Below, one piece after another: positions 1-6,093 of a stretch of DNA of 6,093 nt. Origin of the DNA: Syntrophobacterales bacterium (GTDB taxonomy: Bacteria > Desulfobacterota > Syntrophobacteria > BM002); the NCBI GenBank assembly GCA_030613915.1, contig JAUWKY010000159.1, forward strand, positions 1 through 6,093, given 5' to 3'. The notes below the pieces were generated by a model. It worked only from the letters and a program-made list of their open reading frames with translations, was not told the DNA's origin and did not search any database. The position numbers and the translations under genes were made by a program. Each line of letters opens with the position of its first letter. Within the stretch, counting starts at the first letter, position 1.

Positions 1-399
1 GGCGTCCGGCCCCAGTGCCGGATTAACGCCCTCGGGCAGCCGCCCGGAAACAAAATTGAGATATTCCAGCACCCGGCTCCTGGCCCAGTACATGTCGGTG
101 CCGTCCTCGAAGATGATGTAGACAAAAGAGAAGCCGAAAAAAGAATAGCCCCGCACCACCTTGGCAAAAAGCACCGCCAGCATGGCCGTGGGCAGGGGAT
201 AGGTGACCTGATCCTCCACCACCTGCGGCGCCTGGCCGGGGTACTCGGTGAAGATGATCACCTGGACGTCGGAGAGATCGGGGATGGCATCCAGGGGTGT
301 CTGCAGGACAGCGTAGATCCCTGCGGCGATAATAAACAGGGTCATCAGGATAACCAGAAACTTGTTTCTAATGGAATATTCGATGATTTTTTCGACCAT
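1..399 (-). CDS. cusA: CusA/CzcA-family heavy-metal efflux RND transporter, N-terminal 133 residues (3' end outside window)
   Basis: Inner-membrane proton-driven pump of a tripartite metal efflux complex; it takes up metal from periplasm or cytoplasm and passes it to the adaptor and outer-membrane channel. The visible part reads from ATG at 399 to the window edge without a stop. It shows a short cytoplasmic start, TM1 at about residues 12-32, then the family hallmarks [15 protein letters not shown] (35-49), [17 protein letters not shown] (53-69) and [17 protein letters not shown] (97-114). These match my memory of E. coli CusA closely, so the HME-RND family is secure. Full-length members have about 1,030-1,070 residues, so only about one eighth is here, and the methionine relay that would separate Cu/Ag from Zn/Co/Cd lies outside. 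An AGAGGG site (407-412) sits 7 nt before the ATG, and the adaptor stop is only 20 nt upstream, which implies co-transcription. Oddity: the usual Val-Pro-Gly before A-K-x-V-R-G reads Val-Leu-Phe (76-78). Confidence 0.95.
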   Translation of the reverse strand, partial: MVEKIIEYSIRNKFLVILMTLFIIAAGIYAVLQTPLDAIPDLSDVQVIIFTEYPGQAPQVVEDQVTYPLPTAMLAVLFAKVVRGYSFFGFSFVYIIFEDGTDMYWARSRVLEYLNFVSGRLPEGVNPALGPDA

Positions 400-419
400 T
401 TCAGATCCCTCTGGCTGTT

Positions 420-1748
420 CTAGTGACCGCCGGGCACCCGCTTACGCAATTCCAGCATTTTCTGAATGGCTTCCCGCAGCCGGCTTTCAGAATCGAGCAT
501 GAACTGGGCGGAAAGAACAATTTCTTCGCCTTCTTTCAAACCTTCAAGCACCTGATAATCGTTATCATTACCCTCGAGACCGATCTTTACATCTCTGGGT
601 TGAAACTTACCCTTGCCCATGGCAACGAAAACAACTTTGCGAACGCCGCTGTCAATCACCGCCTCCTGGGGGATAACCAGGCTGTCTTTGGCAATCACGG
701 ATTTCAGGTAGATGTTGGCGTACATGCCCGGCTTGAGCTGATAACCGGGATTAGGAAATTCCAGACGAAGCTTGGCGGTGCGGGTTTTGGTCTCCAGGTA
801 GGGATAGACAAAAAGGACCCTGCCCTTAAAGCGTTTTCCGGGAATATAGGCCAGCTCCATCTCCGCCGCCATTCCCTTCCTCACCCAGGGCAGCTCGTAC
901 TCATAAACATCCACATCCACCCACACGGTGGAAAGATCGACGATCTCGTATTGAAGTTCTCCCGCCTTCACGTAGTGTCCTTTAAAGGCATTCTTTTTGG
1001 TGACGATCCCGGTGGCAGGAGAGAAAATCTTAAGTGTTTTTCGTGCCTTGCCGCTTTTGGCAAGCTGCTCGATCTGCTCGTCGGTTAAGTCCCAATAGCG
1101 CAACCGGGTGCGCGAGGCCTCAAGCAACCGCCGGGCGCCTTCCCGTATGCTGGAATAGGAGCTATCAGACAAACTGCTGGATTGCTTCAGGGCCAGCAAA
1201 TATTCCTCCTGGGCGCTAACCAGCTCTGGGCTGTAGATTTCAAAAAGGGGCTGTCCTTTCTTTACGTCTTCTGCCACGAAATTGACGTAAAGCTTTTCAA
1301 TCCAGCCGCTGAACTTAGTATTCACCGAAAAGATCTTAGTCTCGTCATATGTGACGTTGCCAACGGTCCGGATATATTTGGTCAGGAGTTTTCTCTCCAC
1401 CCGACCCAGCCGGACCCCCATGTTCTGCATGGTCACCGGATCAATCCGGATGGTGGAAGCGGGCTCTTTGTCTTCCCCTTCCTCCTCGTAAACCGGCACC
1501 AGATCCATGCCCATGGGAGATTTTCCAGGTTCATCCTGGATGTAGGTGGGATCCATCGGCGCCACCCAGTACTTGATCTTCTTGCCGGTTTTTGGATCAA
1601 CCATGCCGGCCTTGAGCTTTTTTTTCGCAGCCAGGGCTTCGCTTGCTATCAGTTCAGGACCGCCGGAGTTGAAGCTAAGTTTTTGAAGGGCAACACTCAG
1701 TCCGAGCAACCCGATAATGATAATGAGCATCAAACTAACTCGTTTCAT
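420..1748 (-). CDS. cusB: CusB-like periplasmic adaptor (membrane fusion protein) of the heavy-metal RND pump
   Basis: 442 aa, the expected size for CusB-type adaptors; it bridges the RND pump and the outer-membrane channel. Residues 5-21 form a hydrophobic signal or signal-anchor. Residues 58-87 form the N-terminal metal-binding segment: KIKYW, PM at 64-65, then [14 protein letters not shown] (74-87). It parallels the E. coli CusB segment in which three methionines bind Cu(I)/Ag(I); here the candidates are M65, M79 and M81. Next come [12 protein letters not shown] (102-113), a first barrel-sandwich half (about 140-175, GWIEKLYV), an alpha-hairpin (about 176-240), the second half with SPATGIVTK, then beta-barrel and membrane-proximal domains ([30 protein letters not shown]). 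The C-terminus ends in GGH. AGAGAGG (1759-1765) lies 10 nt before the ATG. The gene follows the secreted protein by 75 nt and precedes cusA by 20 nt. The N-terminal methionines favour monovalent Cu/Ag, but this is inference. Confidence 0.94.
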   Translation of the reverse strand: MKRVSLMLIIIIGLLGLSVALQKLSFNSGGPELIASEALAAKKKLKAGMVDPKTGKKIKYWVAPMDPTYIQDEPGKSPMGMDLVPVYEEEGEDKEPASTIRIDPVTMQNMGVRLGRVERKLLTKYIRTVGNVTYDETKIFSVNTKFSGWIEKLYVNFVAEDVKKGQPLFEIYSPELVSAQEEYLLALKQSSSLSDSSYSSIREGARRLLEASRTRLRYWDLTDEQIEQLAKSGKARKTLKIFSPATGIVTKKNAFKGHYVKAGELQYEIVDLSTVWVDVDVYEYELPWVRKGMAAEMELAYIPGKRFKGRVLFVYPYLETKTRTAKLRLEFPNPGYQLKPGMYANIYLKSVIAKDSLVIPQEAVIDSGVRKVVFVAMGKGKFQPRDVKIGLEGNDNDYQVLEGLKEGEEIVLSAQFMLDSESRLREAIQKMLELRKRVPGGH

Positions 1749-1823
1749 CCTATTCCAACCTCTCTGATGAAGAAGTGATTTAACATGCTAGAACCTAATG
1801 AATAACTCCGGATTGCCAGAACC

Positions 1824-2612
1824 TCAGCGATCTGGAGCTGACGGTAGCTTTTCGTTTACCATAAACCGTTTGGAATAAGTGCGGTTATTTTTGTCCAGGG
1901 TTTCCAGGGAAACTCTCAATTCAAATCGATTCCCCTTTTGATTCATTAGTTGAACCACATGTCGCGGAATAAAAACATATCCCAGGTGAACCGGCAAAAT
2001 TATCGAAAAATAGCCCAGGTCTTCATTATTCTTGTAGATATCAATGGCCGCTCTGGCCCGCATTTTGTGATTTAAACTCAATTGGCCAAGTTCGATGGGA
2101 ATATTCCACCTCCAGATTAGGTTGCCGTATGGATCCGGATTAAGCCGGAAAGAATTTGAATCAATGATGGGCAAGGAAACGCGATTGTTGAATGCGAACG
2201 TACGCTCGGCCGATTTTCCATCGGCGGTTGTAATTTTCAACCAGTACATTCCAGGGATTAAAGGATCTAAAATCTTAGCACGAAACCAACTGTCGAACTG
2301 CCAGGTATTGCTGTAATACCATTGGCTTTTCATGGAATCATAAGAGCCGAAAATTTCTTCAACAGAGGCAAATTTGACCGTTGACAACTTCAACTCTTTT
2401 TTATTTGGGTTATGCAGCTTTACCTCTGTGATGTTCTTGGCATTCGTTAGATACTCCCCATGGTCATCAACCAACCCAAAGCCAAGTCGATTCAAACTTT
2501 TGCCGTTTCCGTATTCCCGATGTTGAACCTGTATCCAGGCGATTTCAACGGCAAATGCGTTTGCCGCGACAAAAAAGAATATACAAAAGGCAAGAAAGGG
2601 TATTTTTTTCAT
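1824..2612 (-). CDS. Secreted (periplasmic) protein of unknown function inside the metal-efflux operon
   Basis: 262 aa; I do not recognise the family. Residues 1-21 are a classical signal peptide: Lys-Lys start, hydrophobic core, and an A-F-A cleavage site before V22. C10 lies in the hydrophobic core and its context (A-F-C) is not a lipobox, so export as a soluble protein is likely; the mature 241 residues contain no cysteine. The sequence looks beta-rich, with alternating polar/hydrophobic stretches and PGMYWLKITTADGKS (120-134), which resembles an Ig-like strand-turn-strand. A second half starts near 148. An aromatic cluster (W98, Y99, Y100, W104, F106, W109, F110) stands out. The start is supported by AAGGAGG (2623-2629), 10 nt before the ATG. 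Three sampled 60-base lines are 40-42% GC, lower than most neighbouring sequence. It occupies the place of cusF between channel and adaptor, but it is more than twice CusF's size and lacks a clear His/Met/Trp copper site. A role in metal handling or envelope response is only a guess from position. Confidence 0.85.
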   Translation of the reverse strand: MKKIPFLAFCIFFFVAANAFAVEIAWIQVQHREYGNGKSLNRLGFGLVDDHGEYLTNAKNITEVKLHNPNKKELKLSTVKFASVEEIFGSYDSMKSQWYYSNTWQFDSWFRAKILDPLIPGMYWLKITTADGKSAERTFAFNNRVSLPIIDSNSFRLNPDPYGNLIWRWNIPIELGQLSLNHKMRARAAIDIYKNNEDLGYFSIILPVHLGYVFIPRHVVQLMNQKGNRFELRVSLETLDKNNRTYSKRFMVNEKLPSAPDR

Positions 2613-2719
2613 TTATTAATTTCCTCCTTCCATTATTGACGGCTTCGTGTAAACTCGCTTGGCTGATATCGACCCCAAAATCAGCAGTATTGATACAAAA
2701 TGAAGGCTCCTTGAATCGG

Positions 2720-4015
2720 TTATGGATGCGAACGACCGCCAAGCACCTCTTCCAGTTCCGACAGCTTCTGGTAGGTGGTGTAAAGATAACGTTTTGCCTG
2801 CAATTCGGCCCGAAGCAACAGGATCTGAGCATTGACCATGGTATTGAATTCCACCTTGCCTACCTCGTAAGCAGCGAGAGAAGAGTGGGCCCACTGCTCT
2901 GACTGTACCAGAAGTGCATCCACGTACAGCCCGTAATTTTCCTGGGTGTCGCGGATCTCGGTGGCCAGTGCGTCCACACGATATGGCAGGGACTCAGCAA
3001 GGTTGCGGTAAGATTTCTTCGCAGCCTCATGACGCTTTTTAGAAGCGGCCAACTTTTTATTTTGACGACTCTTGGCCCAGAGAGGAACGTTGATGGTTAC
3101 CGTAGCGGAGAAAAGGTCAGGCAGATCCCGACCGGTGAAGTCTTCCTCGCGCTGACCGTATGCCACTTTGAAGTCCATGTCCGGCCAGTACTCTTTTTTC
3201 GCTAGTTCTATCTCCGTGAAAGTCTGGTCCACTTCCGCCTGTCTGACCCATAGCCAAGGGTTTTGAGTCAAGCTCTGCTTTTTCAAATCCTCAAAATCAG
3301 GTTCAACATCCGGATACCTGAGATCCAGAGGCGGCGTCACCGCCCTAAAGCTTCCCCGGTTGAGCAATTCGTTTATCAGGTCTTTTAAGGTCCTTCGTCG
3401 CTTCTTGAGATCAATTTTCTCAGCAAGGAGTCTGCTGAGTTCAACCTGAGCCTGGAGAACGTCCTGCTGCAGACCCTCGCCAGATGCGTACCTGGTTTCC
3501 GCTACCCTGAGAAGCTGGGTCACCATAGTTGTTAGTCTTTTATTAATCTCCAGATTGGAGGCGACAAACCCCAGTTCATAATAACCAGTCGCTATCTTGC
3601 GGGCCAATTCCAGCTTTTTCGCTTCCAGTATGGCTTGCTGCCGGCTTGCCTTAAAAGCTTGACTCTTAGACTTGAGACTCAGCTTGCCGAACCAGGGAAA
3701 TTTCTGGGCAATGAAGACCAGTTTCTGGGTCATGGCCTCTTGGTCAAACTCCCAGCTGTCGGTGGGCAGGTTAACCACACCGAAGCCAAGCCGAGGGTCC
3801 TCCAAAGATCCAGCAAAAGAGATCTCTTCCTTGAGGCTTTCAACCTGGGCTTGCAGACTCTGAATCTCTTTATTCTGGGCCAGACCCTCTTCTATAAGTT
3901 CAGCAAGGGGCGGCGGCGCCGAAATAATCGTGGCGGCTCGCAGGGGTCTGCAAACCACCATGCTTAGTCCAAATAATAATATCATGATCAACTGACTAGC
4001 GGAAAGATGTCGCAT
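2720..4015 (-). CDS. TolC-family outer-membrane efflux channel of the metal RND system
   Basis: 431 aa, typical for the outer-membrane factor family; it forms the trimeric exit duct for the CusA/CusB-like pump downstream. An N-terminal signal peptide spans about 1-28, with probable cleavage near R-A-A (26-28). C22 follows M-V-V, a poor lipobox, so unlike E. coli CusC lipidation is doubtful. Two outer-membrane-efflux repeats are visible, about 37-217 and 228-423. Each has long amphipathic helices rich in Gln/Glu/Lys/Ala. Family signatures are SLEDPRLGFGVVNLP, the Q-K-F-P-W-F-G-K-L turn, the beta-strand INVPLW in repeat 2, and AYEVGKVEFNTMVNAQILL near the end. The start is set by AGGAGG (4023-4028), 7 nt before the ATG. 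This is the first gene after the sigma-54 promoter and probably leads the operon. The C-terminus (GGRSHP) is followed by 107 nt without a terminator before the next gene. Confidence 0.93.
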   Translation of the reverse strand: MRHLSASQLIMILLFGLSMVVCRPLRAATIISAPPPLAELIEEGLAQNKEIQSLQAQVESLKEEISFAGSLEDPRLGFGVVNLPTDSWEFDQEAMTQKLVFIAQKFPWFGKLSLKSKSQAFKASRQQAILEAKKLELARKIATGYYELGFVASNLEINKRLTTMVTQLLRVAETRYASGEGLQQDVLQAQVELSRLLAEKIDLKKRRRTLKDLINELLNRGSFRAVTPPLDLRYPDVEPDFEDLKKQSLTQNPWLWVRQAEVDQTFTEIELAKKEYWPDMDFKVAYGQREEDFTGRDLPDLFSATVTINVPLWAKSRQNKKLAASKKRHEAAKKSYRNLAESLPYRVDALATEIRDTQENYGLYVDALLVQSEQWAHSSLAAYEVGKVEFNTMVNAQILLLRAELQAKRYLYTTYQKLSELEEVLGGRSHP

Positions 4016-4054
4016 TTTCGCTCCTCCTGCTTTTGCCTTGCGTTGAGGGGAATG

Positions 4055-4069
4055 GCAATTTCAGTGCCA
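4055..4069 (-). promoter_or_regulatory. Sigma-54 (-24/-12) promoter of the efflux operon
   Basis: On the minus strand the sequence reads TGGCAC (4069-4064), five bases TGAAA, then TTGC (4058-4055). This is a full match to the sigma-54 core TGGCAC-N5-TTGC with the required GG/GC spacing. Transcription should start at an A near 4043, 28 nt before the channel-gene ATG, leaving room for AGGAGG at 4023-4028. The match, spacing, orientation and distance are seen directly; use by RpoN is inferred. Such promoters need an AAA+ activator, which fits the NtrB/ZraS-type kinase encoded divergently. The element is also an inverted repeat (TGGCA...TGCCA), so a repressor operator is a less likely alternative. 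Confidence 0.8.
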
Positions 4070-4131
4070 ACATTACAACTACCTGTTATTGTTTAATTAT
4101 TGCTAAAGTTATGAAATAGGGAAGTGCTAAC

Positions 4132-4148
4132 TGCGCAATTAATGCGCA
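4132..4148. promoter_or_regulatory. Candidate activator site 1: dyad TGCGCA-N5-TGCGCA
   Basis: TGCGCA occurs twice, 5 bases apart (4132-4137 and 4143-4148). The 6-mer is itself a palindrome, so the pair is both a direct and an inverted repeat. Its centre (4140) lies about 97 bases upstream of the predicted efflux-operon start, a normal position for the upstream site of a sigma-54 enhancer-binding protein. A 25% GC linker (4081-4120) separates it from the promoter. Binding by a ZraR-like regulator is inference. Confidence 0.5.
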
Positions 4149-4170
4149 TTTGATGGTATTTCTGGGCAAA

Positions 4171-4191
4171 AGTGTGAAAAAAATTTGCACT
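4171..4191. promoter_or_regulatory. Candidate activator site 2: imperfect dyad AGTGTGAAA...TTTGCACT
   Basis: AGTGTGAAA and TTTGCACT (reverse complement AGTGCAAA) face each other around an A-rich centre at 4181, about -138 from the predicted start. The centre is 41 bases, roughly four helical turns, from the TGCGCA dyad, which would place two dimers on one DNA face. Half-sites of related form (AAGTGCTAA at 4122-4130) lie nearby. The symmetry is imperfect and the region is AT-rich, so chance is possible. Confidence 0.35.
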
Positions 4192-4348
4192 CATGTGACG
4201 AGCCATGTTATGAAAAGGTAGATGGAGTGGGTGAATAGGTGCATAGAAGGGATAAACTATGATGTAGGCATGAGTGTTGCTTCATTGGTTGCGACTGTTG
4301 AGATAGTGAGAAACTTTACTGGCCCAATTCAAGTAAAATAGATTGACC

Positions 4349-6093
4349 ATGAGAATAATGCAATTAAAAAAAATGTATCTACCTGCGGTCTCAATTGTCG
4401 CGATAGTGCTCCTGCTCCTGGTGCTTATCGGCATCTCTACCTACCGCAATCTGGATCGACAGAAGAGAACGGCTCTGGACTTCGTTCATCGCCAAGGGTT
4501 GGCGCTTCTGCGCTCTCTGGAAGCAGGGGCGCGGGCAGGATTGGTCATGCCCATGTGGGGAGAAGATGCGATTCGCAGTCTCATCCAGGAAACCGGGAAA
4601 AATGAGGATATTGCTTATGTCTATCTTTGCGATGAAGAGGGGATGATTGTCCATCACTCGGATCTCTCCCAGGCTGGCAAGCGAACAAGCTGGAAACCTC
4701 GTTTTGTTGATGACAGCCAGGTGAAAAGCCGGGTCAGGAAGATGACTGACGGGTCCCAGGTGTATGAAGTTGCCAAACGTTTTTCGCCTTTTTCTAGCTC
4801 TGCGCCATTTCCCGGGGATCGCGGCACGATTGTGCATGGCGGCATGATGGGGGTTCATGTTCATCCAGATGCCATCGTAGTCCTGGGTTTAACGATGACG
4901 GCCTTCGAAGAGGCGCGTCAAGCTGACCTGCACCACGCTGTGATAATGGCCGCCATTCTACTGGCGCTGGGCACGGGTGCGCTTTTTTTCATCTTTGTGA
5001 TTCAGAACTACTACCTGGTGGACAAGACCTTGAAGCAGACTCAGGATTACACCGCTCAGGTGGTTGCAAATATGGCAAACGGTCTTCTAAGCATAGACCC
5101 CCAGGGAAAAGTGGTCTCTTTTAACCATTTAGCGCTGGAGATGCTCGGCCTGAAAGAATCAAACATCGAAGGGATGAATCTGAGAGAAGTCATCGATTTC
5201 CAGGCCAGTGGGATTCAGGACACTCTCACCAAATGCAGTGCAGTCCTGGATCGAGAGATACAGCATTGGAGTGCCACGGGAGAACAGGTGGAGCTCGCAG
5301 TGAGTGCAACGCCGATCATAGAAGAAGAAAACGAGTGTAAGGGCGCGGTAATCATTCTCCACGACCTGAGGGAGATCAAGCAGTTAGAGGAACAGGTTCG
5401 GCGATCGGAAAAGCTGGCCGCTGTAGGTAAGCTGGCTGCCGGCGTTGCCCACGAAATCCGCAATCCCCTGAGTTCTATCCGGGGTTTCGCTCAATTCCTG
5501 CGGCATGCCCTGGCTGAGAGACCCAAAGATCGGGAATACGCAGAGATTATGGTGAAGGAGGTGGATCGAATGAACAGGGTGGTTACCGATCTACTCACCT
5601 TTGCCAGACCCTTGGAAGCGGAACTGGCCCCTACAGATCTTCAGGAATTGCTTGAACATATCCTGCGACTAGTTAAGGCTGATGCTCAGGGGCGAGGAGT
5701 GGAAATCCACCAGAACATTTCTGAAGATTTGCCTGAAATTGATTTGGATGCAAATCAGATGACCCAGTGCCTGCTCAACCTGACGCTCAATGCTCTCCAG
5801 GTATCGGATGCTGGAGGGAGCATTGAAGTGGGCGCGACCATGGCTGGCGCAGACTCAAGACTTCTTCTTTGGGTGGAAGATGACGGCTCTGGCATTCCGG
5901 CGGAAGATCTGGATAAAATCTTCGATCCATTCTTTACCACCCGGGAACAGGGAACCGGTTTGGGTCTGGCCATCGTCCATACAATCGTGGTGGAGAACCA
6001 CAGCGGCAAGATAAGGGTGGAAAGCCCGGTCCCTGAGAAAAACAAAGGTACCAGGTTTACTATCAGCATCCCAGTTGAGGGTCTTTTACGTAT
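4349..6093 (+). CDS. Membrane-bound PAS sensor histidine kinase, ZraS/HydH-NtrB type (3' end just outside window)
   Basis: 581 codons are visible; the frame is open at the edge, shortly after the usual kinase ending FTISIPV. Order: TM1 about 11-30; periplasmic sensor about 31-196; TM2 about 197-219; PAS about 232-340; HisKA with phospho-acceptor H368 in AHEIRNPLSSIRGF; HATPase_c with N box (N477, N481), G1 DDGSGIP (511-517), F box DPFFTT (526-531) and G2 GTGLGLAIVH (535-544). All catalytic motifs look intact. There is no HAMP, and the H box is of NtrB/AtoS/ZraS type, so the partner should be a sigma-54 activator rather than an OmpR-like CusR. The sensor carries H163-G-G-M166-M167-G-V-H170-V-H172, a plausible metal site. 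An in-frame stop at 4334-4336 limits the start to TTG 4343 or ATG 4349, 4358 or 4373. None has a good Shine-Dalgarno; 4349 was taken as the longest ATG. Divergent placement next to the efflux operon suggests it controls that operon. Confidence 0.93.
   Translation, partial: MRIMQLKKMYLPAVSIVAIVLLLLVLIGISTYRNLDRQKRTALDFVHRQGLALLRSLEAGARAGLVMPMWGEDAIRSLIQETGKNEDIAYVYLCDEEGMIVHHSDLSQAGKRTSWKPRFVDDSQVKSRVRKMTDGSQVYEVAKRFSPFSSSAPFPGDRGTIVHGGMMGVHVHPDAIVVLGLTMTAFEEARQADLHHAVIMAAILLALGTGALFFIFVIQNYYLVDKTLKQTQDYTAQVVANMANGLLSIDPQGKVVSFNHLALEMLGLKESNIEGMNLREVIDFQASGIQDTLTKCSAVLDREIQHWSATGEQVELAVSATPIIEEENECKGAVIILHDLREIKQLEEQVRRSEKLAAVGKLAAGVAHEIRNPLSSIRGFAQFLRHALAERPKDREYAEIMVKEVDRMNRVVTDLLTFARPLEAELAPTDLQELLEHILRLVKADAQGRGVEIHQNISEDLPEIDLDANQMTQCLLNLTLNALQVSDAGGSIEVGATMAGADSRLLLWVEDDGSGIPAEDLDKIFDPFFTTREQGTGLGLAIVHTIVVENHSGKIRVESPVPEKNKGTRFTISIPVEGLLR

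Larger units (their letters stand above)
4016..4348. other. Divergent intergenic regulatory region between efflux operon and sensor kinase gene
   Basis: These 333 bases separate two divergent starts. The left third holds the channel gene's ribosome-binding site and the sigma-54 promoter. An AT-rich linker with 10 G/C in 4081-4120 follows, then the two dyads. From about 4200 to 4348 I see no convincing gene, hairpin terminator or strong sigma-70 promoter toward the kinase. Only TAAAAT at 4334-4339 resembles a -10 box, with no good -35. Short open frames here are 23 codons or fewer and lack a convincing ribosome-binding site. Confidence 0.7.

Noticed and set aside
423..1778. Long plus-strand open frames (221, 61 and 198 codons) opposite the adaptor gene
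   Set aside because: They lie antisense to a gene with clear family motifs, show no recognisable domains and have low-complexity shadow composition.
1749..1823. Possible terminator between the secreted protein and the adaptor
   Set aside because: No stable stem followed by a T-run on the minus strand; only a short repeated GGTTCT is seen.
2545..2902. Overlapping open frames of 92-115 codons on both strands at the end of the channel gene
   Set aside because: They overlap the well-supported channel C-terminus or the secreted-protein start in other frames; no motif and no convincing start signal.
3635..3967. Plus-strand frames opposite the channel N-terminus
   Set aside because: Antisense shadows of conserved TolC-family sequence.
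4093..4105. IHF-like site in the AT-rich linker
   Set aside because: Two mismatches to the IHF core as I know it; AT-rich DNA gives such matches easily.
4228..4242. Plus-strand TGGGTG-AATAG-GTGC as a second sigma-54 promoter toward the kinase
   Set aside because: Only the GG and TGC core fits; the other consensus positions mismatch, so chance is likely.
4270..4341. 23-codon plus-strand ORF ending just before the kinase start
   Set aside because: No good ribosome-binding site and no recognisable feature; length is expected by chance.
4391..4864. 157-codon minus-strand frame inside the kinase sensor region
   Set aside because: Shadow of the kinase frame, which has consistent topology and intact downstream kinase motifs.
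5755..6069. Minus- and plus-strand frames across the HATPase domain
   Set aside because: The N, G1, F and G2 boxes are all in the kinase frame; the alternatives carry no motif.
1..6093. CRISPR array, tRNA/rRNA, insertion sequence or attachment site
   Set aside because: No spaced repeats, cloverleaf, transposase motifs or terminal inverted repeats were found on reading either strand.

Overview
The window holds a metal-efflux locus from a Gram-negative bacterium. It contains all three parts of a heavy-metal RND tripartite pump: inner-membrane transporter, periplasmic adaptor and outer-membrane channel. Moderate GC, mostly good Shine-Dalgarno sites, a PAS-containing NtrB/ZraS-type kinase and a sigma-54 promoter suggest a proteobacterium or a member of the Desulfobacterota. 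That placement is an impression, not a measurement.

Left arm, minus strand, positions 4015 down to 1: four genes in one direction with no visible terminator between them. In order of transcription they are a TolC-family outer-membrane channel (4015-2720), an unrecognised secreted protein of 262 aa (2612-1824), a CusB-like adaptor with an N-terminal methionine metal-binding segment (1748-420), and the first 133 codons of a CusA-like RND transporter (399 to beyond position 1). The order channel-X-adaptor-pump matches cusCFBA of enterobacteria. Here X sits in the CusF position but does not look like CusF.

Centre, 4016-4348: a divergent regulatory region of 333 bases. Reading toward the efflux genes, it has a perfect-core -24/-12 (sigma-54) promoter, TGGCAC-N5-TTGC. 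The predicted start of transcription is near 4043, which gives a 28-nt leader with a strong AGGAGG. Upstream lie an AT-rich linker and two imperfect dyads centred near -97 and -138, the usual distance for a sigma-54 activator.

Right arm, plus strand, 4349-6093: a membrane-bound sensor histidine kinase, complete except for its last few codons. It has TM1, a periplasmic sensor of about 165 residues with a His/Met cluster, TM2, PAS, HisKA and HATPase_c. It lacks HAMP and belongs to the ZraS/HydH/NtrB type, not the CusS type.

Proposed circuit (inference): the kinase senses periplasmic metal and phosphorylates an NtrC/ZraR-type activator, probably encoded just past the right edge. That activator binds the dyads and switches on the sigma-54 promoter of the efflux operon. 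The main unknown is the secreted protein between channel and adaptor.
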